This document shows positions 21,137-30,621 of a DNA stretch of 64,000 nt, piece by piece. Within the stretch, counting starts at the first letter, position 1; every line of letters starts with the position of its first letter. Both the position numbers and the translations under genes were made by a program. The notes beneath the pieces were generated by a model that was not told the DNA's origin, searched no databases, and saw only the letters and a program-made list of their open reading frames with translations. The DNA is from Billgrantia kenyensis (GTDB lineage Bacteria; Pseudomonadota; Gammaproteobacteria; Pseudomonadales; Halomonadaceae), in NCBI RefSeq assembly GCF_013697085.1, contig NZ_JACEFT010000008.1, forward strand, positions 1-64,000. The letters run 5' to 3'.

Positions 21137-22498
21137 CTATGCACTATAGAAGTCTAAGAACTTCACCGGTGTTTCTTCCTCGATCACCTCGGCCCAGAGA
21201 TCGTACTCGTCGGCGTTGGTGACGCGGGCGCGTACCACGTCGCCGGGGCGCAGGGTGCGCTTGGCCTCCAGGAACACCATGCCGTCGATCTCGGGGGCAT
21301 CGGCCTCGCTGCGGCCGATGGGTCCTTCCTCGTCGACTTCATCCACCAGCACCTCGATCTCGCGGCCGATCTTCTGCTCCAGACGGGCAGCGGAGATCAG
21401 CTGCTGGTGCGCCATGAAGCGCTCCCAGCGCTCCTGCTTCACTTCGTCCGGCACCGGCTCCAGGCCCAGCTCGTTGGCCGGCGCGCCCTCCACCGGTGAG
21501 TACTGGAAGCAGCCCACGCGGTCGAGCTGCGCTTCGCTCAGCCAGTCGAGCAGGTACTGGAAGTCCTCTTCCGTCTCGCCGGGGAAGCCGACGATGAACG
21601 TCGAGCGGATGGTCAGCTCGGGGCAGATCTCGCGCCAGCGCTTGATGCGGGCCAGAGTCTTGTCCTCGAAGGCGGGACGCTTCATCGCCTTGAGCACCCT
21701 GGGGCTGGCGTGCTGGAACGGAATGTCCAGGTAGGGCAGGATCTTGCCCTCGGCCATCAGCGGGATCAGCTCGTCGACGTGGGGGTAGGGGTAGACGTAG
21801 TGCAGCCGCACGCGAATGCCCAGCTCGGAGAGCGCCTCGCACAGCTCGGTGAGGCGAGTCTTGACCTCACGACCGCGCCACTCGCTCGGCGCATAGCGCA
21901 GGTCCACGCCGTAGGCGCTGGTGTCCTGGGAGATCACCAGCAGCTCCTTCACGCCGGCCTTGGCCAGGCCCTCGGCTTCACGCAGCACGTCGCCTACCGG
22001 GCGGCTCACGTGCTTGCCGCGCATGGAAGGAATGATGCAGAAGCTGCAGCTGTGATTGCAGCCTTCCGAGATCTTGAGGTAGGCATAGTGGCGCGGAGTG
22101 AGCTTCACGCCCTGGGCCGGCACCAGGTCGATGTGGGGATCGTGCTGGTGCAGGTGCGGCGCCGCCTCGTGCACGGCGCCCACCACCCGCTCGTACTGCT
22201 GGGGGCCGGTCACGGCCAGCACGCTGGGGTGGACGTCGCGGATCACGCTCTCGTCCACGCCCATGCAGCCGGTGACGATCACCTTGCCATTCTCGGCGAG
22301 GGCCTCGCCGATGGCGTCCAGCGACTCCGCCTTGGCGCTGTCGATGAAGCCGCAAGTATTGACCACCACCACATCGGCGTCGTCGTAGCTGGGCACGATC
22401 TCGTAGCCGTCGGTGCGCAGCTGGGTCAGGATACGCTCGGAATCCACCAGTGCCTTGGGGCAGCCTAGTGAGACGAAACCGACCTTGGGTGTGGACAT
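21137..22498 (-). CDS. rimO: Ribosomal protein S12 methylthiotransferase
   Basis: This 453-residue radical-SAM enzyme has the N-terminal UPF0004 cluster ligands Cys13, Cys49 and Cys78. The radical-SAM motif CNHSCSFC uses Cys147, Cys151 and Cys154. A C-terminal TRAM domain covers roughly the last 70 residues. RimO adds a methylthio group to the beta carbon of an aspartate in ribosomal protein S12, using two 4Fe-4S clusters and SAM. The [11 protein letters not shown] start distinguishes it from MiaB. The last residues, FLDFYSA, lie at the edge of the hairpin element and may not be ancestral. Confidence 0.97.
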   Translation of the reverse strand: MSTPKVGFVSLGCPKALVDSERILTQLRTDGYEIVPSYDDADVVVVNTCGFIDSAKAESLDAIGEALAENGKVIVTGCMGVDESVIRDVHPSVLAVTGPQQYERVVGAVHEAAPHLHQHDPHIDLVPAQGVKLTPRHYAYLKISEGCNHSCSFCIIPSMRGKHVSRPVGDVLREAEGLAKAGVKELLVISQDTSAYGVDLRYAPSEWRGREVKTRLTELCEALSELGIRVRLHYVYPYPHVDELIPLMAEGKILPYLDIPFQHASPRVLKAMKRPAFEDKTLARIKRWREICPELTIRSTFIVGFPGETEEDFQYLLDWLSEAQLDRVGCFQYSPVEGAPANELGLEPVPDEVKQERWERFMAHQQLISAARLEQKIGREIEVLVDEVDEEGPIGRSEADAPEIDGMVFLEAKRTLRPGDVVRARVTNADEYDLWAEVIEEETPVKFLDFYSA

Positions 22499-22810
22499 GG
22501 ACTACCTCAGTGGAAGAATGAAAATCAAATGCCTGCGCGAGCGAATCGCTGTGTTACTGCGGTGCTTATACCAGTCACATATACCCCATATGCTCCTGGT
22601 ACTGCGCTCCTCGCGCCTAGCGCTTCATCTCGCTCGGCTATTTGTTCGTAACTATTGATCGACTAAGAAACTGTCGAATTTCTGAGCGCATCCGAGAATG
22701 CCTGTATCAACGGAGACTAGCTATTCCCGTTAGCCATCCTGATGCAGGATGGGTACCCTGCAGAGTGAAGGAGGGGTATTTTAGCGTCGTAAAGCAGCAT
22801 AGGGAACCGC
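22499..22810. other. Intergenic region upstream of rimO and the SRPBCC gene
   Basis: This 312-base stretch between divergent genes must hold both promoters. It contains the palindromic element described at 22538-22636, but I see no gene. GGAGGGG near 22770 lies too far from ATG 22811 to be its ribosome-binding site. Confidence 0.6.
22538..22636. repeat. Nested palindromic intergenic element
   Basis: Outer arms CGAGCGA (22538-22544) and TCGCTCG (22630-22636) enclose inner arms ACCAG (22570-22574) and CTGGT (22596-22600), with ATAT on both sides of a central ACCCC. The element could fold into one long irregular stem. It is a different family from the 20975-21108 element. Confidence 0.45.
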
Positions 22811-23221
22811 ATGGCCACCATTGAACACAGTGCAATTCTCAAGGCTACGCCGGAACGGGTCTTCGCTCTGCTCAACCGGGTGGAGGACTTTGCCGACTAC
22901 TCCGATCTGATCCAGCGCATCGAGCCGCTCGGCGGCGAGCGCTATCGCTGGTTCGTCCACGCCGTGGGGATGGACTGGACCTTCGACGTGGCAATTACCG
23001 AAAGCCGCGCGCCCGAGGTCCTGGCCTGGGAGTCGGTGGAAGGCGTCCACAACCAGGGATGCTACCGGCTGAGCCCGGTGGCGGAGGGCACTCAGGTCTC
23101 CCTTACCCTCACCTACACCTTGCGCAATCGCCTGGTCGAGAAGGCGGTGAACAAGGCCGCCAAGCCGCTGGTCAGCAAGGTAAGCCGGCAAATTCTCGAG
23201 CGGGTGGAAGAGCGGCTGTAG
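22811..23221 (+). CDS. SRPBCC family (polyketide cyclase/RatA-like) protein
   Basis: This 136-residue protein starts MATIEHSAILKATPERVFAL, the typical first strand and helix of the START/SRPBCC ligand-binding fold, with alternating beta strands and a long C-terminal helix. The fold binds lipids, quinones or other hydrophobic ligands. RatA and CoQ10-binding proteins belong to the same superfamily, but the family-specific residues do not let me assign either role. The sequence has no membrane segment. The gene stands alone and divergent from rimO. Confidence 0.75.
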   Translation: MATIEHSAILKATPERVFALLNRVEDFADYSDLIQRIEPLGGERYRWFVHAVGMDWTFDVAITESRAPEVLAWESVEGVHNQGCYRLSPVAEGTQVSLTLTYTLRNRLVEKAVNKAAKPLVSKVSRQILERVEERL

Positions 23222-23358
23222 CGAACTGACGCAGGAATATAAAATAGCAGCCTAACTATCTATCTTTTCCCCACGACGAGGACTACACTCGATTCGACGG
23301 GGCTCGTCGCCCCTGCATGCCCTGGCTGTGCCTTGGCAGAGACATCGAGGATATCAAA

Positions 23359-23544
23359 GTGAGCGTAATCAAGGGATTCATGTGGTGCCTGGCGCTGCTG
23401 TTTGCCCAACTCGTCCTGCTGCGCTATGTGGACCTGCGTGTTGCCGCCATGCAGCGACTGCAAGATAGCCCGCTGCAGTCTGGTGAGGCATCGGTTGCCA
23501 CCGATGTGGCCCCGGTCGAGAGGCAGGGCGAGCTCGACGCCTGA
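23359..23544 (+). CDS. Small membrane protein, unknown function
   Basis: This small frame of 61 codons starts at GTG 23359 after GAGGATATC. One predicted TM helix (FMWCLALLFAQLVLLRYVDL) near the N-terminus is followed by a short acidic tail. I do not recognise the family. The hydrophobic helix and positively placed Lys and Arg look real, but a gene this short needs conservation support. It precedes the TVP38-like membrane protein by 85 nt in the same direction. Confidence 0.45.
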   Translation: MSVIKGFMWCLALLFAQLVLLRYVDLRVAAMQRLQDSPLQSGEASVATDVAPVERQGELDA

Positions 23545-23629
23545 TGCCGGATGGGGTCCGTCGCTGCCGGGAAGTGACCTGGCGCGATGAGCATGGCACC
23601 ATTGGCGCAAATCCAATGGACACTCTTTG

Positions 23630-24304
23630 ATGCCGAAAGACTTCTCGCTTCGCCGCCGCTGGCGCCTGGTGGCCGTGGGCGCCAGTGCGGCCATGGCTGC
23701 CTACCTTTGGGTGTGGCATTCGCCCGACCTCATGGCCGTCAAGCAGTGGGTCGAGCAGGCCTCCCACCACCCGCTGGTGGTCATCGCCGTGATCCTGACC
23801 ATGGCCATCACCCTGGCGCTGGGGCTGCCCGGCAGCATCGGGCTGTGGCTCATCGCGCCCTTCTACCCGCCGCACATCGCCACGCCCATGCTGATTGTTG
23901 GCAGCGTCGGGGGCGCGCTGGGGGCCTACCAGCTGGCCTCTCTCTTCGGTGCGCGCTGGAACCCCCAGGGCCTGACTCGCAAGATCATGAAAATGCTCGC
24001 GGCGCGCAGCGACCTGCTGACCCAGTGTGCCCTGCGCGTGCTACCCGGCTTTCCCCACTCGGTGATCAACTACGCCGCGGGGCTGTGTCGGCTTCCGCTC
24101 TATACCTTCGTGGTTGCCGCGGTGCTCGGTCTCGGCATCAAGTGGGCAGTCTATGCCAGTGCCATCCATAGCGGGCTCAACGCCGTGTCGCGGGGCGACG
24201 ACCCCATTTCCGCCGACCTCCTGCTGCCGCTGTTCGCCCTGGCCCTGCTGCTGCTCATCGGCGCCTGGATGAGGCGCAGGGTCGAGCAGGGCCGCGACTT
24301 CTGA
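23630..24304 (+). CDS. TVP38/TMEM64 (VTT domain) membrane protein
   Basis: This 224-residue inner-membrane protein has five to six hydrophobic segments. It has the VTT/SNARE-associated Golgi protein core, including LALGLPGSIGLWLIAPF, then GSVGGALGAY and the RVLPGFPHSVINYAAGL re-entrant region. The family is related to DedA and is linked to membrane lipid or cation homeostasis; its precise substrate is unknown. The start is ATG 23630; a TTG immediately before is less likely. It converges with the UspA-like gene, with a single base between stop codons. Confidence 0.8.
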   Translation: MPKDFSLRRRWRLVAVGASAAMAAYLWVWHSPDLMAVKQWVEQASHHPLVVIAVILTMAITLALGLPGSIGLWLIAPFYPPHIATPMLIVGSVGGALGAYQLASLFGARWNPQGLTRKIMKMLAARSDLLTQCALRVLPGFPHSVINYAAGLCRLPLYTFVVAAVLGLGIKWAVYASAIHSGLNAVSRGDDPISADLLLPLFALALLLLIGAWMRRRVEQGRDF

Positions 24305-24305
24305 G

Positions 24306-25088
24306 TTACGTCACCACCAGGATCGGTAGCGGTACCCTGGCCAACAGCTCCGGGTCCTCCTTGAGCAGCACGTCGAGCTCGCCACGTTGCAGCAGCAGTC
24401 CGCCGGCATCGGCACGGGCCAGCATGCGTTCCAGCTCACCGGCATGCTGCACGGGCAGGGGAGCGATACCGTCGAACAGGGCAGCCAGCCAATCGGCGAT
24501 CACCGGCGTGCCCGTTGCCAGAGGGGTGGCACCTTCAGGGGGTGTTTCCAGCCAGCGCAGCGGGCCGCGGCGATAGGGATGGCGTTCGTCCCACAGCAGC
24601 ACCGTGCAGGGGGCTTCCAGGATCAGCCGGCGGCTGGTGGAGCCAAGCCGGCTGCCCCAGCGCTCGCTCAGGCCGGTCTTGCCGAGCACCAGCACATCGC
24701 CGGGCTCGGCCATGGCCAGTGCCGTGGCGGCGACCTGACCGCGGCTCACCTCGAGCCGATGGCGCAGGCTGCGTCCGGCCACGGCGCCCGTCAGGGCCTG
24801 GTTCACCCGCTGCAGCTGCCGGGCGATACTGGCCTCCAGTGAGTCGTGCGTGAGTGGCCGGCTCAGGCCCGACTGGGCGCCAATCTCGCAGGAGAAGGGG
24901 AAGGCGGCGCACTTCAGCAGATCCAGGTCCTCCACGTAGAGGGCAACCAGCTCGGCATGTCGCTGGCTGGCCAGGTCCACCGCCGCGGCAAGCGCCGCCA
25001 GGCTATGCCGGGAAGCATCGAGCAGCGCCAGCACACGCGCTGCCTCGAGCGCCTGCTGCTCCTCGTGCAAGACATCGTCAGTCGTCAT
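24306..25088 (-). CDS. UspA-like universal stress protein
   Basis: This 260-residue protein contains a Usp fold with the nucleotide-binding pattern GKTGLSERWGSRLGSTSRRL (Gx2Gx9G[S/T] type) around residues 165-185, and a second, weaker half. Usp proteins bind ATP or AMP and act in stress survival. The start at ATG 25088 is set by GAGGAG 7 nt upstream and overlaps the end of the Lon-like protease gene by 11 nt, implying coupled translation. A further 52 in-frame codons upstream only mirror that gene. The link to a protease suggests a shared stress role, but this is inference. Confidence 0.78.
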   Translation of the reverse strand: MTTDDVLHEEQQALEAARVLALLDASRHSLAALAAAVDLASQRHAELVALYVEDLDLLKCAAFPFSCEIGAQSGLSRPLTHDSLEASIARQLQRVNQALTGAVAGRSLRHRLEVSRGQVAATALAMAEPGDVLVLGKTGLSERWGSRLGSTSRRLILEAPCTVLLWDERHPYRRGPLRWLETPPEGATPLATGTPVIADWLAALFDGIAPLPVQHAGELERMLARADAGGLLLQRGELDVLLKEDPELLARVPLPILVVT

Positions 25089-27510
25089 TGCCGGACTCCT
25101 CGTTGCCATCGTTGGCCGTTTCTCGGCTGTCGTTCCCCTTGCCCTTGTCGCTGCCCTGGGCTTTCTTGACCGCCTGATGGAAAGCCTCGAGTCGTTCCAC
25201 GACCCGGGCATTGATGCTATCGGCAGGATAGTGGCCCTCTTCATCCCGCTCCCCGGGCGTCATGCCGGTCAGCAGTTGCAGGGCCTCGTCCAGGTGCTCG
25301 ACGGCATAGACGTGAAAATCGCCGGCAGCGATCGCCTCGCGAACCTCGCGCTTGAGCATCAGGTGCTCCACGTTGGTGGCCGGCAGCAGCACGCCATGCC
25401 CCTTGACGCCGCCCCGCGCCTGACAGATATCGAAGAAGCCCTCGATCTTTTCGTTGACCCCGCCCACGGCTTGCACGCGGCCATGCTGATCGATGGAGCC
25501 TGTCACCGCCAGGCGCTGCTCGATACCCACCCGGGCAATCGCCGAGATCAGCGCGCATATTTCCGCCACCGAAGCGCTGTCACCCTCGATCCCGCCGTAG
25601 GACTGTTCGAAAGCCAGGCTGGCGGAGAGCGAAAGCGGCGTATCCGGCGCGTAGCGGTGAGCCAGGCAGCGCGACAGGATCATCACCGCCTTGGAGTGGA
25701 GGCGACCGCCCAGGCGAGCCTCGCGTTCGATGTCCACCACCTGGCCGGCGCCGGGCCTGGCGGTGGCGGTGATCCGTGCAGGCTGGCCAAAGGCATAGCC
25801 GCCCAGGCTCATGACCGAGAGGCCGTTGACCTGGCCCACCTGCTGGCCTTCGACCTGGATCGCGACGATGCCGCGGCGGATGGCATCGTGGCTGCGCTCA
25901 TGAATCCGGCTGGCCCGCCACAGCTGCTGCGCCACCGCCTTCTCGACGTGCTGGCGCGAGATCACCTTGGCTCGCGCCTGGTCGGCCCAGTGATCCGCCT
26001 CCTCCAGCAGGTCGCTCAAGGCACGCTGGCGGGCGGTGAGCTTGCTCTGGTCATCGGCCAGGCGGCTGGCGCGCTCGATCACCGCCGCCACGCCGCTGCG
26101 ATCCAGCGGTCGCAGCGAAGACTCCCGCGCCAGGGTCGCCACCATACGCGCATAGAGCGGCTGGTTGCCATGGTTGCGATCCAGGTCATCCTCGAGATCG
26201 GCCTGCACCTTGAACAGCTCGAGGAACTGGGGATCGTGCTCGCACAGCAGGTAATAGAACAGCCGCTCGCCGAGCAGCACCACCTTGAGATCCAGCGGAA
26301 TCGGCTCGGGCTCCAGCGTGGTGGTGCTGATCAGGCCATAGGCCTGCTCCAGCGACTCGGTGCGGATCTCGCCGGCGCGCAACACCCGCTTCAGGGTCTC
26401 CCAGGCGCCTGGCTGCATGAGCAGGGCGCGCACGTCCAGCACCAGATAGCCACCGTTGGCCCGGTGCAGCCCGCCGGCGCGAATCAGCGAGAAATCGGTC
26501 ACCAGGGTACCGTTGTGCACGTGGTGCTCGATGCGACCGACCAGATGCTGGTGGGTGGGCAGGTCGAGGTAGACCACCGGGGCCCCCTCGCAGCCGGTAT
26601 TGTCGACGATCAGGTTGATGTGAAAGCGGCTGAAGATCGCCTCCGGCGGGATGCCGGGGTCGTCATCGATGAACGAATCCACGTGCAGCACCATCGCCTC
26701 ACGGATCGCCTTGAGGTGCTTCTGGATGCCGTCGTGATCCTGGTAGCGCTCCTCCAGCTCGGCCAGCGGGGCATCGATGGCCGTCTGCAGCATCTCCTCG
26801 TTGAGGGTGTTGATCTGCTCGCGTAGCTGCTTGGCCAGGCGCGGCATCTGGCGAATGGCCTTGGTCAGCTTCTTCTGCAGGACCGCCACCGTTCCTTCGA
26901 TGCGTTCACGGTCCTCCTGGTCGAGCTTCTCGAACTGCTCGGGCGACATCATCTTTTCGTCGGCGGTCGCAGGGGCGAACGTGAAGCCATTGGGGGTGGA
27001 GAGCAACAGGATGTCGTGCTCCTGCGCCTCGCGCCGAATCGCTTCCACCACATCGCGCTGGCGCTCGCCCATCGCCTGCTTCAGCTCGTGCACGCGGTTC
27101 TGGTACTCGTCGCCCTCGAATACCGCCGGAATCGCGCCGCGCAGCTCCTCGGCCAGCTGTTCGAGATCGGCACGCAATACCCGCCCCATGCCGGTCGGCA
27201 GCAGCAGGTGCAATGGTTGGGAGGAGTCATCGAAGTTGTAGCGGTAGGCGATATCCGGTGGCGTGGGCTCGTCGCGAGAACGCTCGGTGAGAAAGCGACC
27301 CACTAACTGGTGCTTGCCGTGGCCGGGGTGCCCCAGCACATAGAGGTTGAAGCCTTCGCTGCGCATGGCTGTGCCGAAATCCAGCGCATCGCGTGCGCGG
27401 TCGTGGCCACTGAGCATGTCCAGCGACTCCAGCTCGCTGGTGATCTCGAAATCGAAAGCATCCTCGGGGCAGGCGCGATAGACCTGGTCAACGTTCAGGG
27501 GCTTCACCAA
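25078..27510 (-). CDS. Lon-like ATP-dependent protease (AAA_32 type)
   Basis: This 810-residue protein has an N-terminal Lon-like AAA segment, a long helical insertion (~150-280), and a C-terminal Lon protease domain. The catalytic dyad is Ser645 (GDSAS) and Lys688 (GGVNEKIEGF), 43 residues apart, as in Lon. The Walker A region reads GHPGHGKH, with His where Ser or Thr usually sits; I believe related proteins share a GKH form. It lacks the Lon N-terminal substrate domain and is distinct from LonA. It would degrade unfolded or regulatory proteins in the cytosol. It is followed by the overlapping UspA-like gene. Confidence 0.87.
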   Translation of the reverse strand: MVKPLNVDQVYRACPEDAFDFEITSELESLDMLSGHDRARDALDFGTAMRSEGFNLYVLGHPGHGKHQLVGRFLTERSRDEPTPPDIAYRYNFDDSSQPLHLLLPTGMGRVLRADLEQLAEELRGAIPAVFEGDEYQNRVHELKQAMGERQRDVVEAIRREAQEHDILLLSTPNGFTFAPATADEKMMSPEQFEKLDQEDRERIEGTVAVLQKKLTKAIRQMPRLAKQLREQINTLNEEMLQTAIDAPLAELEERYQDHDGIQKHLKAIREAMVLHVDSFIDDDPGIPPEAIFSRFHINLIVDNTGCEGAPVVYLDLPTHQHLVGRIEHHVHNGTLVTDFSLIRAGGLHRANGGYLVLDVRALLMQPGAWETLKRVLRAGEIRTESLEQAYGLISTTTLEPEPIPLDLKVVLLGERLFYYLLCEHDPQFLELFKVQADLEDDLDRNHGNQPLYARMVATLARESSLRPLDRSGVAAVIERASRLADDQSKLTARQRALSDLLEEADHWADQARAKVISRQHVEKAVAQQLWRASRIHERSHDAIRRGIVAIQVEGQQVGQVNGLSVMSLGGYAFGQPARITATARPGAGQVVDIEREARLGGRLHSKAVMILSRCLAHRYAPDTPLSLSASLAFEQSYGGIEGDSASVAEICALISAIARVGIEQRLAVTGSIDQHGRVQAVGGVNEKIEGFFDICQARGGVKGHGVLLPATNVEHLMLKREVREAIAAGDFHVYAVEHLDEALQLLTGMTPGERDEEGHYPADSINARVVERLEAFHQAVKKAQGSDKGKGNDSRETANDGNEESGNDD

Positions 27511-27618
27511 CCGTTCTCCTCATGAGTAAAGAGCGTGCTAATACAGTATGGAGGAGTCGCGTGCCTGCTGCATGATACAGATCAAGCGCAGGGGGCTGCC
27601 GGTGGGCGGGCGAAAAGC

Positions 27619-28488
27619 TCAGCGGTAGCGGTAGATACGCAGGCTGGGCAGGTAGGGATGCTCTTCCAGTTTCTCGTCGCTGCGCCGGGCGCGGGTGCGC
27701 TGCGGCGGCGGGGTGGCCGGCGGCAGGTTGTGGTCGGGCAGGCGCCCGCGTGGGGCAGGCACGAACAGCGGCAACGCCACGTTCATGGCGCGTCGGGTGC
27801 GGCCATCCTCGAGCGGCTCGCAGTAGAACAGGTTGGCACGCATCAGCGGTGCCTGGCTTTGCACCTGGGCTAGCGGCTCGCCGGAAGGCAGCGCGGCCAG
27901 CTTGCGTAACTGAATGCGCACGTGGGGCGCATCGCTGTCCAGGGTCAGCAGCTTCTTCTCCACCTCGCTCACCGTCAGGCGCTTGATCGAGCGGCCGCTC
28001 GAGTACCACGCCAGGCGCACCCGGGCCACCGGCGCTTCGGCCAGGGGAATGGCGCGCCAGCACTGCTTCAAGTGCAGCCGCGCCAGGCCGCTGCCACGCA
28101 GGTGGTCGTGCAACTGGGGATGGCGGAAGGGCAGCACCGCCTTGGCCTCGGCCAGCAGCGGCGGGTATTCGGTCTTGATCCGTGCCAGCCGCTCGGCAAA
28201 TACGGCCTTGGCCGCATTCACCTCGGCGACCCGGCTCATGAGGCTGTCGTCGGCGGCAATCAGCCCCACATGGCTGCGGGTGGCGCGGCCGTCCTGGCCA
28301 TCGGTATACCAGAAGTCGAGCAGGGCCCGGCGCAGCCATTCGCTGCTGGCCTCGGCCTGGAAGGCCCAGGCCTCGGCGGGCGAGGCCGCATAGGCCGCCA
28401 GCAGCGCCTCGGTGCGTTCGATCAGATCATCGAAGGCCGCCTCCAGCTCGGCGAGCAGGCGGTAGGTCGGCGCCGGCGCCAGGGTCAC
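27619..28488 (-). CDS. tus: Tus-like DNA replication terminus-binding protein
   Basis: This 290-residue protein matches E. coli Tus along most of its length. Shared stretches include [10 protein letters not shown] against Tus [24 protein letters not shown] against RFGWANKHIIKNL, and [13 protein letters not shown] against INKLKTTFEHIVT. The C-terminus ([12 protein letters not shown]) matches the Tus end IIPRLHLYVAD. Tus binds Ter sites and arrests replication forks coming from one side. I chose GTG 28488 because it overlaps the yacG stop by 4 nt (GTGA) and gives a Tus-like length; the open frame runs on inside yacG. No Ter site with the core GTTGTAAC was seen nearby. The comparison is from memory. 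Confidence 0.8.
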   Translation of the reverse strand: MTLAPAPTYRLLAELEAAFDDLIERTEALLAAYAASPAEAWAFQAEASSEWLRRALLDFWYTDGQDGRATRSHVGLIAADDSLMSRVAEVNAAKAVFAERLARIKTEYPPLLAEAKAVLPFRHPQLHDHLRGSGLARLHLKQCWRAIPLAEAPVARVRLAWYSSGRSIKRLTVSEVEKKLLTLDSDAPHVRIQLRKLAALPSGEPLAQVQSQAPLMRANLFYCEPLEDGRTRRAMNVALPLFVPAPRGRLPDHNLPPATPPPQRTRARRSDEKLEEHPYLPSLRIYRYR

Positions 28489-28712
28489 GGCCGAGGGTCT
28501 CGCTCGGCCTGGGCCAGCCACTCGTCGATGTTGGTTTCGTCGAGTGCCGGCTCCCCGGCAATGCGATGCGACTCGTCGGCCCAGGCGCCCAGGTCGATCA
28601 GCTTGCAGCGCTCGCTGCAGAAGGGGCGGTAGGGATTCTTCTCGCTCCACACCACTTTCTTCTGGCACTGCGGGCAGGCGACGGTCAGGGGGCGTTGGTT
28701 GTGTTGGCTCAT
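28485..28712 (-). CDS. yacG: DNA gyrase inhibitor / zinc-binding YacG
   Basis: This 75-residue protein has the four zinc ligands of YacG, Cys13 and Cys16 (CPQC) with Cys32 and Cys36 (CSERC), and the [10 protein letters not shown] segment. YacG binds zinc and inhibits gyrase by contacting GyrB. The acidic tail is typical. It overlaps coaE upstream (ATGA, 4 nt) and the Tus-like gene downstream, so coaE-yacG-tus form a tightly coupled unit. Confidence 0.95.
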   Translation of the reverse strand: MSQHNQRPLTVACPQCQKKVVWSEKNPYRPFCSERCKLIDLGAWADESHRIAGEPALDETNIDEWLAQAERDPRP

Positions 28713-29317
28713 GAAAGTCTCATCTCCCGATAGCGGCGGTCCAGTTCGGCCACCTGGGCGGCAAGGTCCTCTTCGCTACCGCTATTGTCGATCACATCGT
28801 CGGCGCGGGCCAGGCGCTCGCTACGCGGCATCTGGGCGGCGACGATGGCACGGGCCTGGGCATCGTCGACGTCGTCGCGGGCGGCGGTGCGCTCGATCTG
28901 CAGGCTCTCGGGTACGTCGATCACCAGGCAGCGGTCGGCCATCTCGCTCTGGCCCGATTCGAACAGCAGCGGCGAGACCAGCAGCACGTAGGGGGCGCCC
29001 TCGGCCTGCAGCCGCTCCAGGTGCGCGACGAGGCGCTGGCGAATGCGCGGGTGGGTCACCGACTCCAGCCAGCGGCGCTCGCTCTCGTCGGCGAACACGA
29101 TCTCGCGCAAGGCGCGGCGGTTAAGGCCGCCGTCGGCCAGTAACACGCGCGGTCCGAAGCGCTCGGCAATCTCGGCCAGCGCCGGCTCGCCGGGCTCGAC
29201 CACTTCACGCGCTACGTCGTCGGCGTCCACCCAAGGGATGCCGTGTGCCGCGAAGGCCCGCGCCACGGTGCTCTTGCCGGAGGCGATACCGCCAGTGACA
29301 CCCACGATCACAATCAC
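28709..29317 (-). CDS. coaE: Dephospho-CoA kinase
   Basis: This 202-residue P-loop kinase has the Walker A motif [12 protein letters not shown] near the N-terminus, followed by [10 protein letters not shown] and the LVAHLERL and LVSPLLFE segments of the CoA-binding domain. It phosphorylates the ribose 3'-OH of dephospho-CoA in the last step of CoA synthesis. It lies 11 nt after pilD and overlaps yacG by 4 nt; the pilD-coaE-yacG order is common in gammaproteobacteria. Confidence 0.97.
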   Translation of the reverse strand: MIVIVGVTGGIASGKSTVARAFAAHGIPWVDADDVAREVVEPGEPALAEIAERFGPRVLLADGGLNRRALREIVFADESERRWLESVTHPRIRQRLVAHLERLQAEGAPYVLLVSPLLFESGQSEMADRCLVIDVPESLQIERTAARDDVDDAQARAIVAAQMPRSERLARADDVIDNSGSEEDLAAQVAELDRRYREMRLS

Positions 29318-29328
29318 TCTCCCGCAGA

Positions 29329-30177
29329 TTAGAACGTCCAGCCGATGTAGGCGGCCATCAGCGGCTCACCGACCAGCAGCGCAATCATGCCCGCGCTGGC
29401 GAGGAAGGGGCCAAAGGGCATCGGCATGCCGCGCAGGCGGGGCAAAGCGAGCTGCATGGCGATGCCGACGATGGCTCCCACGCCGGCAGAGAGGATCAGC
29501 ACCATCGGCAGGTACTGCCAGCCCAGCCAGGCGCCCAGTGCCGCAAGAAGCTTGAAGTCACCGTAGCCCATGCCTTCCTTGCCGGTCACCAGCTTGAACA
29601 GCCAGTAGACGCTCCACAGTGCCAGGTAGCCCGCCATGGCCCCGATCACCGCACTGGATAGCATCAAAGGCTGGAACAGCAGCTGATAGAGCAGCCCGGC
29701 CCATAGCAAGGGCAGGGTGCCCACGTCGGGCAGCAGCTGGGTGCGCAGGTCGATGACCGCCAGCGCCAGGAGCGTGAGACAGGCGGCGTAGATGAACAGC
29801 GCCTGCCAGGTCGCGCCGAAGATCGCCAGGGCGGCCAGCGCCAGGCCGGCCCCTGCCATTTCCACTAGCGGATATTGCGGGCTGATGCGAGTCTCACAGG
29901 AAGCACAGCGGCCGCGACGCTTCAGCCAGCCGATGACCGGCAGGTTGTCATGCCAGGCAATGGGCGTTTCGCACTGGGGGCAGATCGAGCGCGGCACCAG
30001 CAGGTTGAAATGGGGCGATTCCTCTTCGGGCAGCTCCAGCGCCTCGCGGGCCTCGGCCCGCCAGCCCAGCATCAGCATCGCCGGCAGGCGCATGATCACC
30101 ACATTGAGGAAGCTGCCCAGGCACAGGCCCAGCACGGCAACCAGCGGCCATAGAATCGCAGGGGGGAGATCAGGCAA
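29329..30177 (-). CDS. pilD: Type IV prepilin peptidase
   Basis: This 282-residue inner-membrane aspartyl protease has about eight TM segments. The cytoplasmic zinc-like CPQC and CASC pairs are present. The catalytic aspartates lie in AVIDLRTQLLPD and GKEGMGYGDFK. It cleaves prepilin leaders after Gly and N-methylates the new Phe, acting on PilA in this locus. The gene follows the inserted HepT gene with an 18-nt gap. Length is normal for PilD. Confidence 0.95.
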   Translation of the reverse strand: MPDLPPAILWPLVAVLGLCLGSFLNVVIMRLPAMLMLGWRAEAREALELPEEESPHFNLLVPRSICPQCETPIAWHDNLPVIGWLKRRGRCASCETRISPQYPLVEMAGAGLALAALAIFGATWQALFIYAACLTLLALAVIDLRTQLLPDVGTLPLLWAGLLYQLLFQPLMLSSAVIGAMAGYLALWSVYWLFKLVTGKEGMGYGDFKLLAALGAWLGWQYLPMVLILSAGVGAIVGIAMQLALPRLRGMPMPFGPFLASAGMIALLVGEPLMAAYIGWTF

Positions 30178-30195
30178 AACGAATCCTTACTCTGT

Positions 30196-30621
30196 TCAAG
30201 TCTCGAGGGCGGCGATCGCTTGCCTGGCGAAGCTAACAAGGGGTTTGAAATGACCGGTTTGAATCACTTCCGCAACCACTTGTTCATCCACTTCCAGATA
30301 GTCATGTACCAGAACGTTTCGCAGACCAATAACCTTTCGCCACGGAACTTCATGACCGATCACGCCTCGCTCGATGAGCGTTTCGAAAGCGCCAAGCGCA
30401 CTCTGGCTGACCTTGCCGGTTTCTCGCTTGGCCCAATGCTTAGCAACTCCAATGCAGCCTTCGATCAAGATCTGCAGTGTACGTTCGGCAGCATGCCGCT
30501 CTAGCCTCGTCCATGGACGACCCTTGGCGATCTGGTTCAGTGTGCCAATGTCCGTCTCGCATTCTTCTATATGCTGGCGAAGAGAGACTAAATAGGAGAT
30601 GCCTGGTCTTGAATCACCCAT
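30196..30621 (-). CDS. hepT: HEPN toxin (HepT, DUF86 family)
   Basis: This 141-residue helical protein ends with the HepT signature RNVLVHDY, an exact Rx4HxY motif at Arg101, His106 and Tyr108 (from ATG 30621). HEPN toxins of this kind are RNases. In the known MntA-HepT system the antitoxin adds AMP to the tyrosine. The start at ATG 30621 has GAGG upstream and overlaps the antitoxin gene by 8 nt; an in-frame TTG at 30633 adds four residues. It lies between pilC and pilD, which otherwise would be adjacent, so the pair is an insertion. Confidence 0.9.
   Translation of the reverse strand: MGDSRPGISYLVSLRQHIEECETDIGTLNQIAKGRPWTRLERHAAERTLQILIEGCIGVAKHWAKRETGKVSQSALGAFETLIERGVIGHEVPWRKVIGLRNVLVHDYLEVDEQVVAEVIQTGHFKPLVSFARQAIAALET

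Noticed and set aside
27511-27618. Possible Ter site near the Tus-like gene
   Set aside because: No match to the GTTGTAAC core; an AGTATGG segment alone is not enough.
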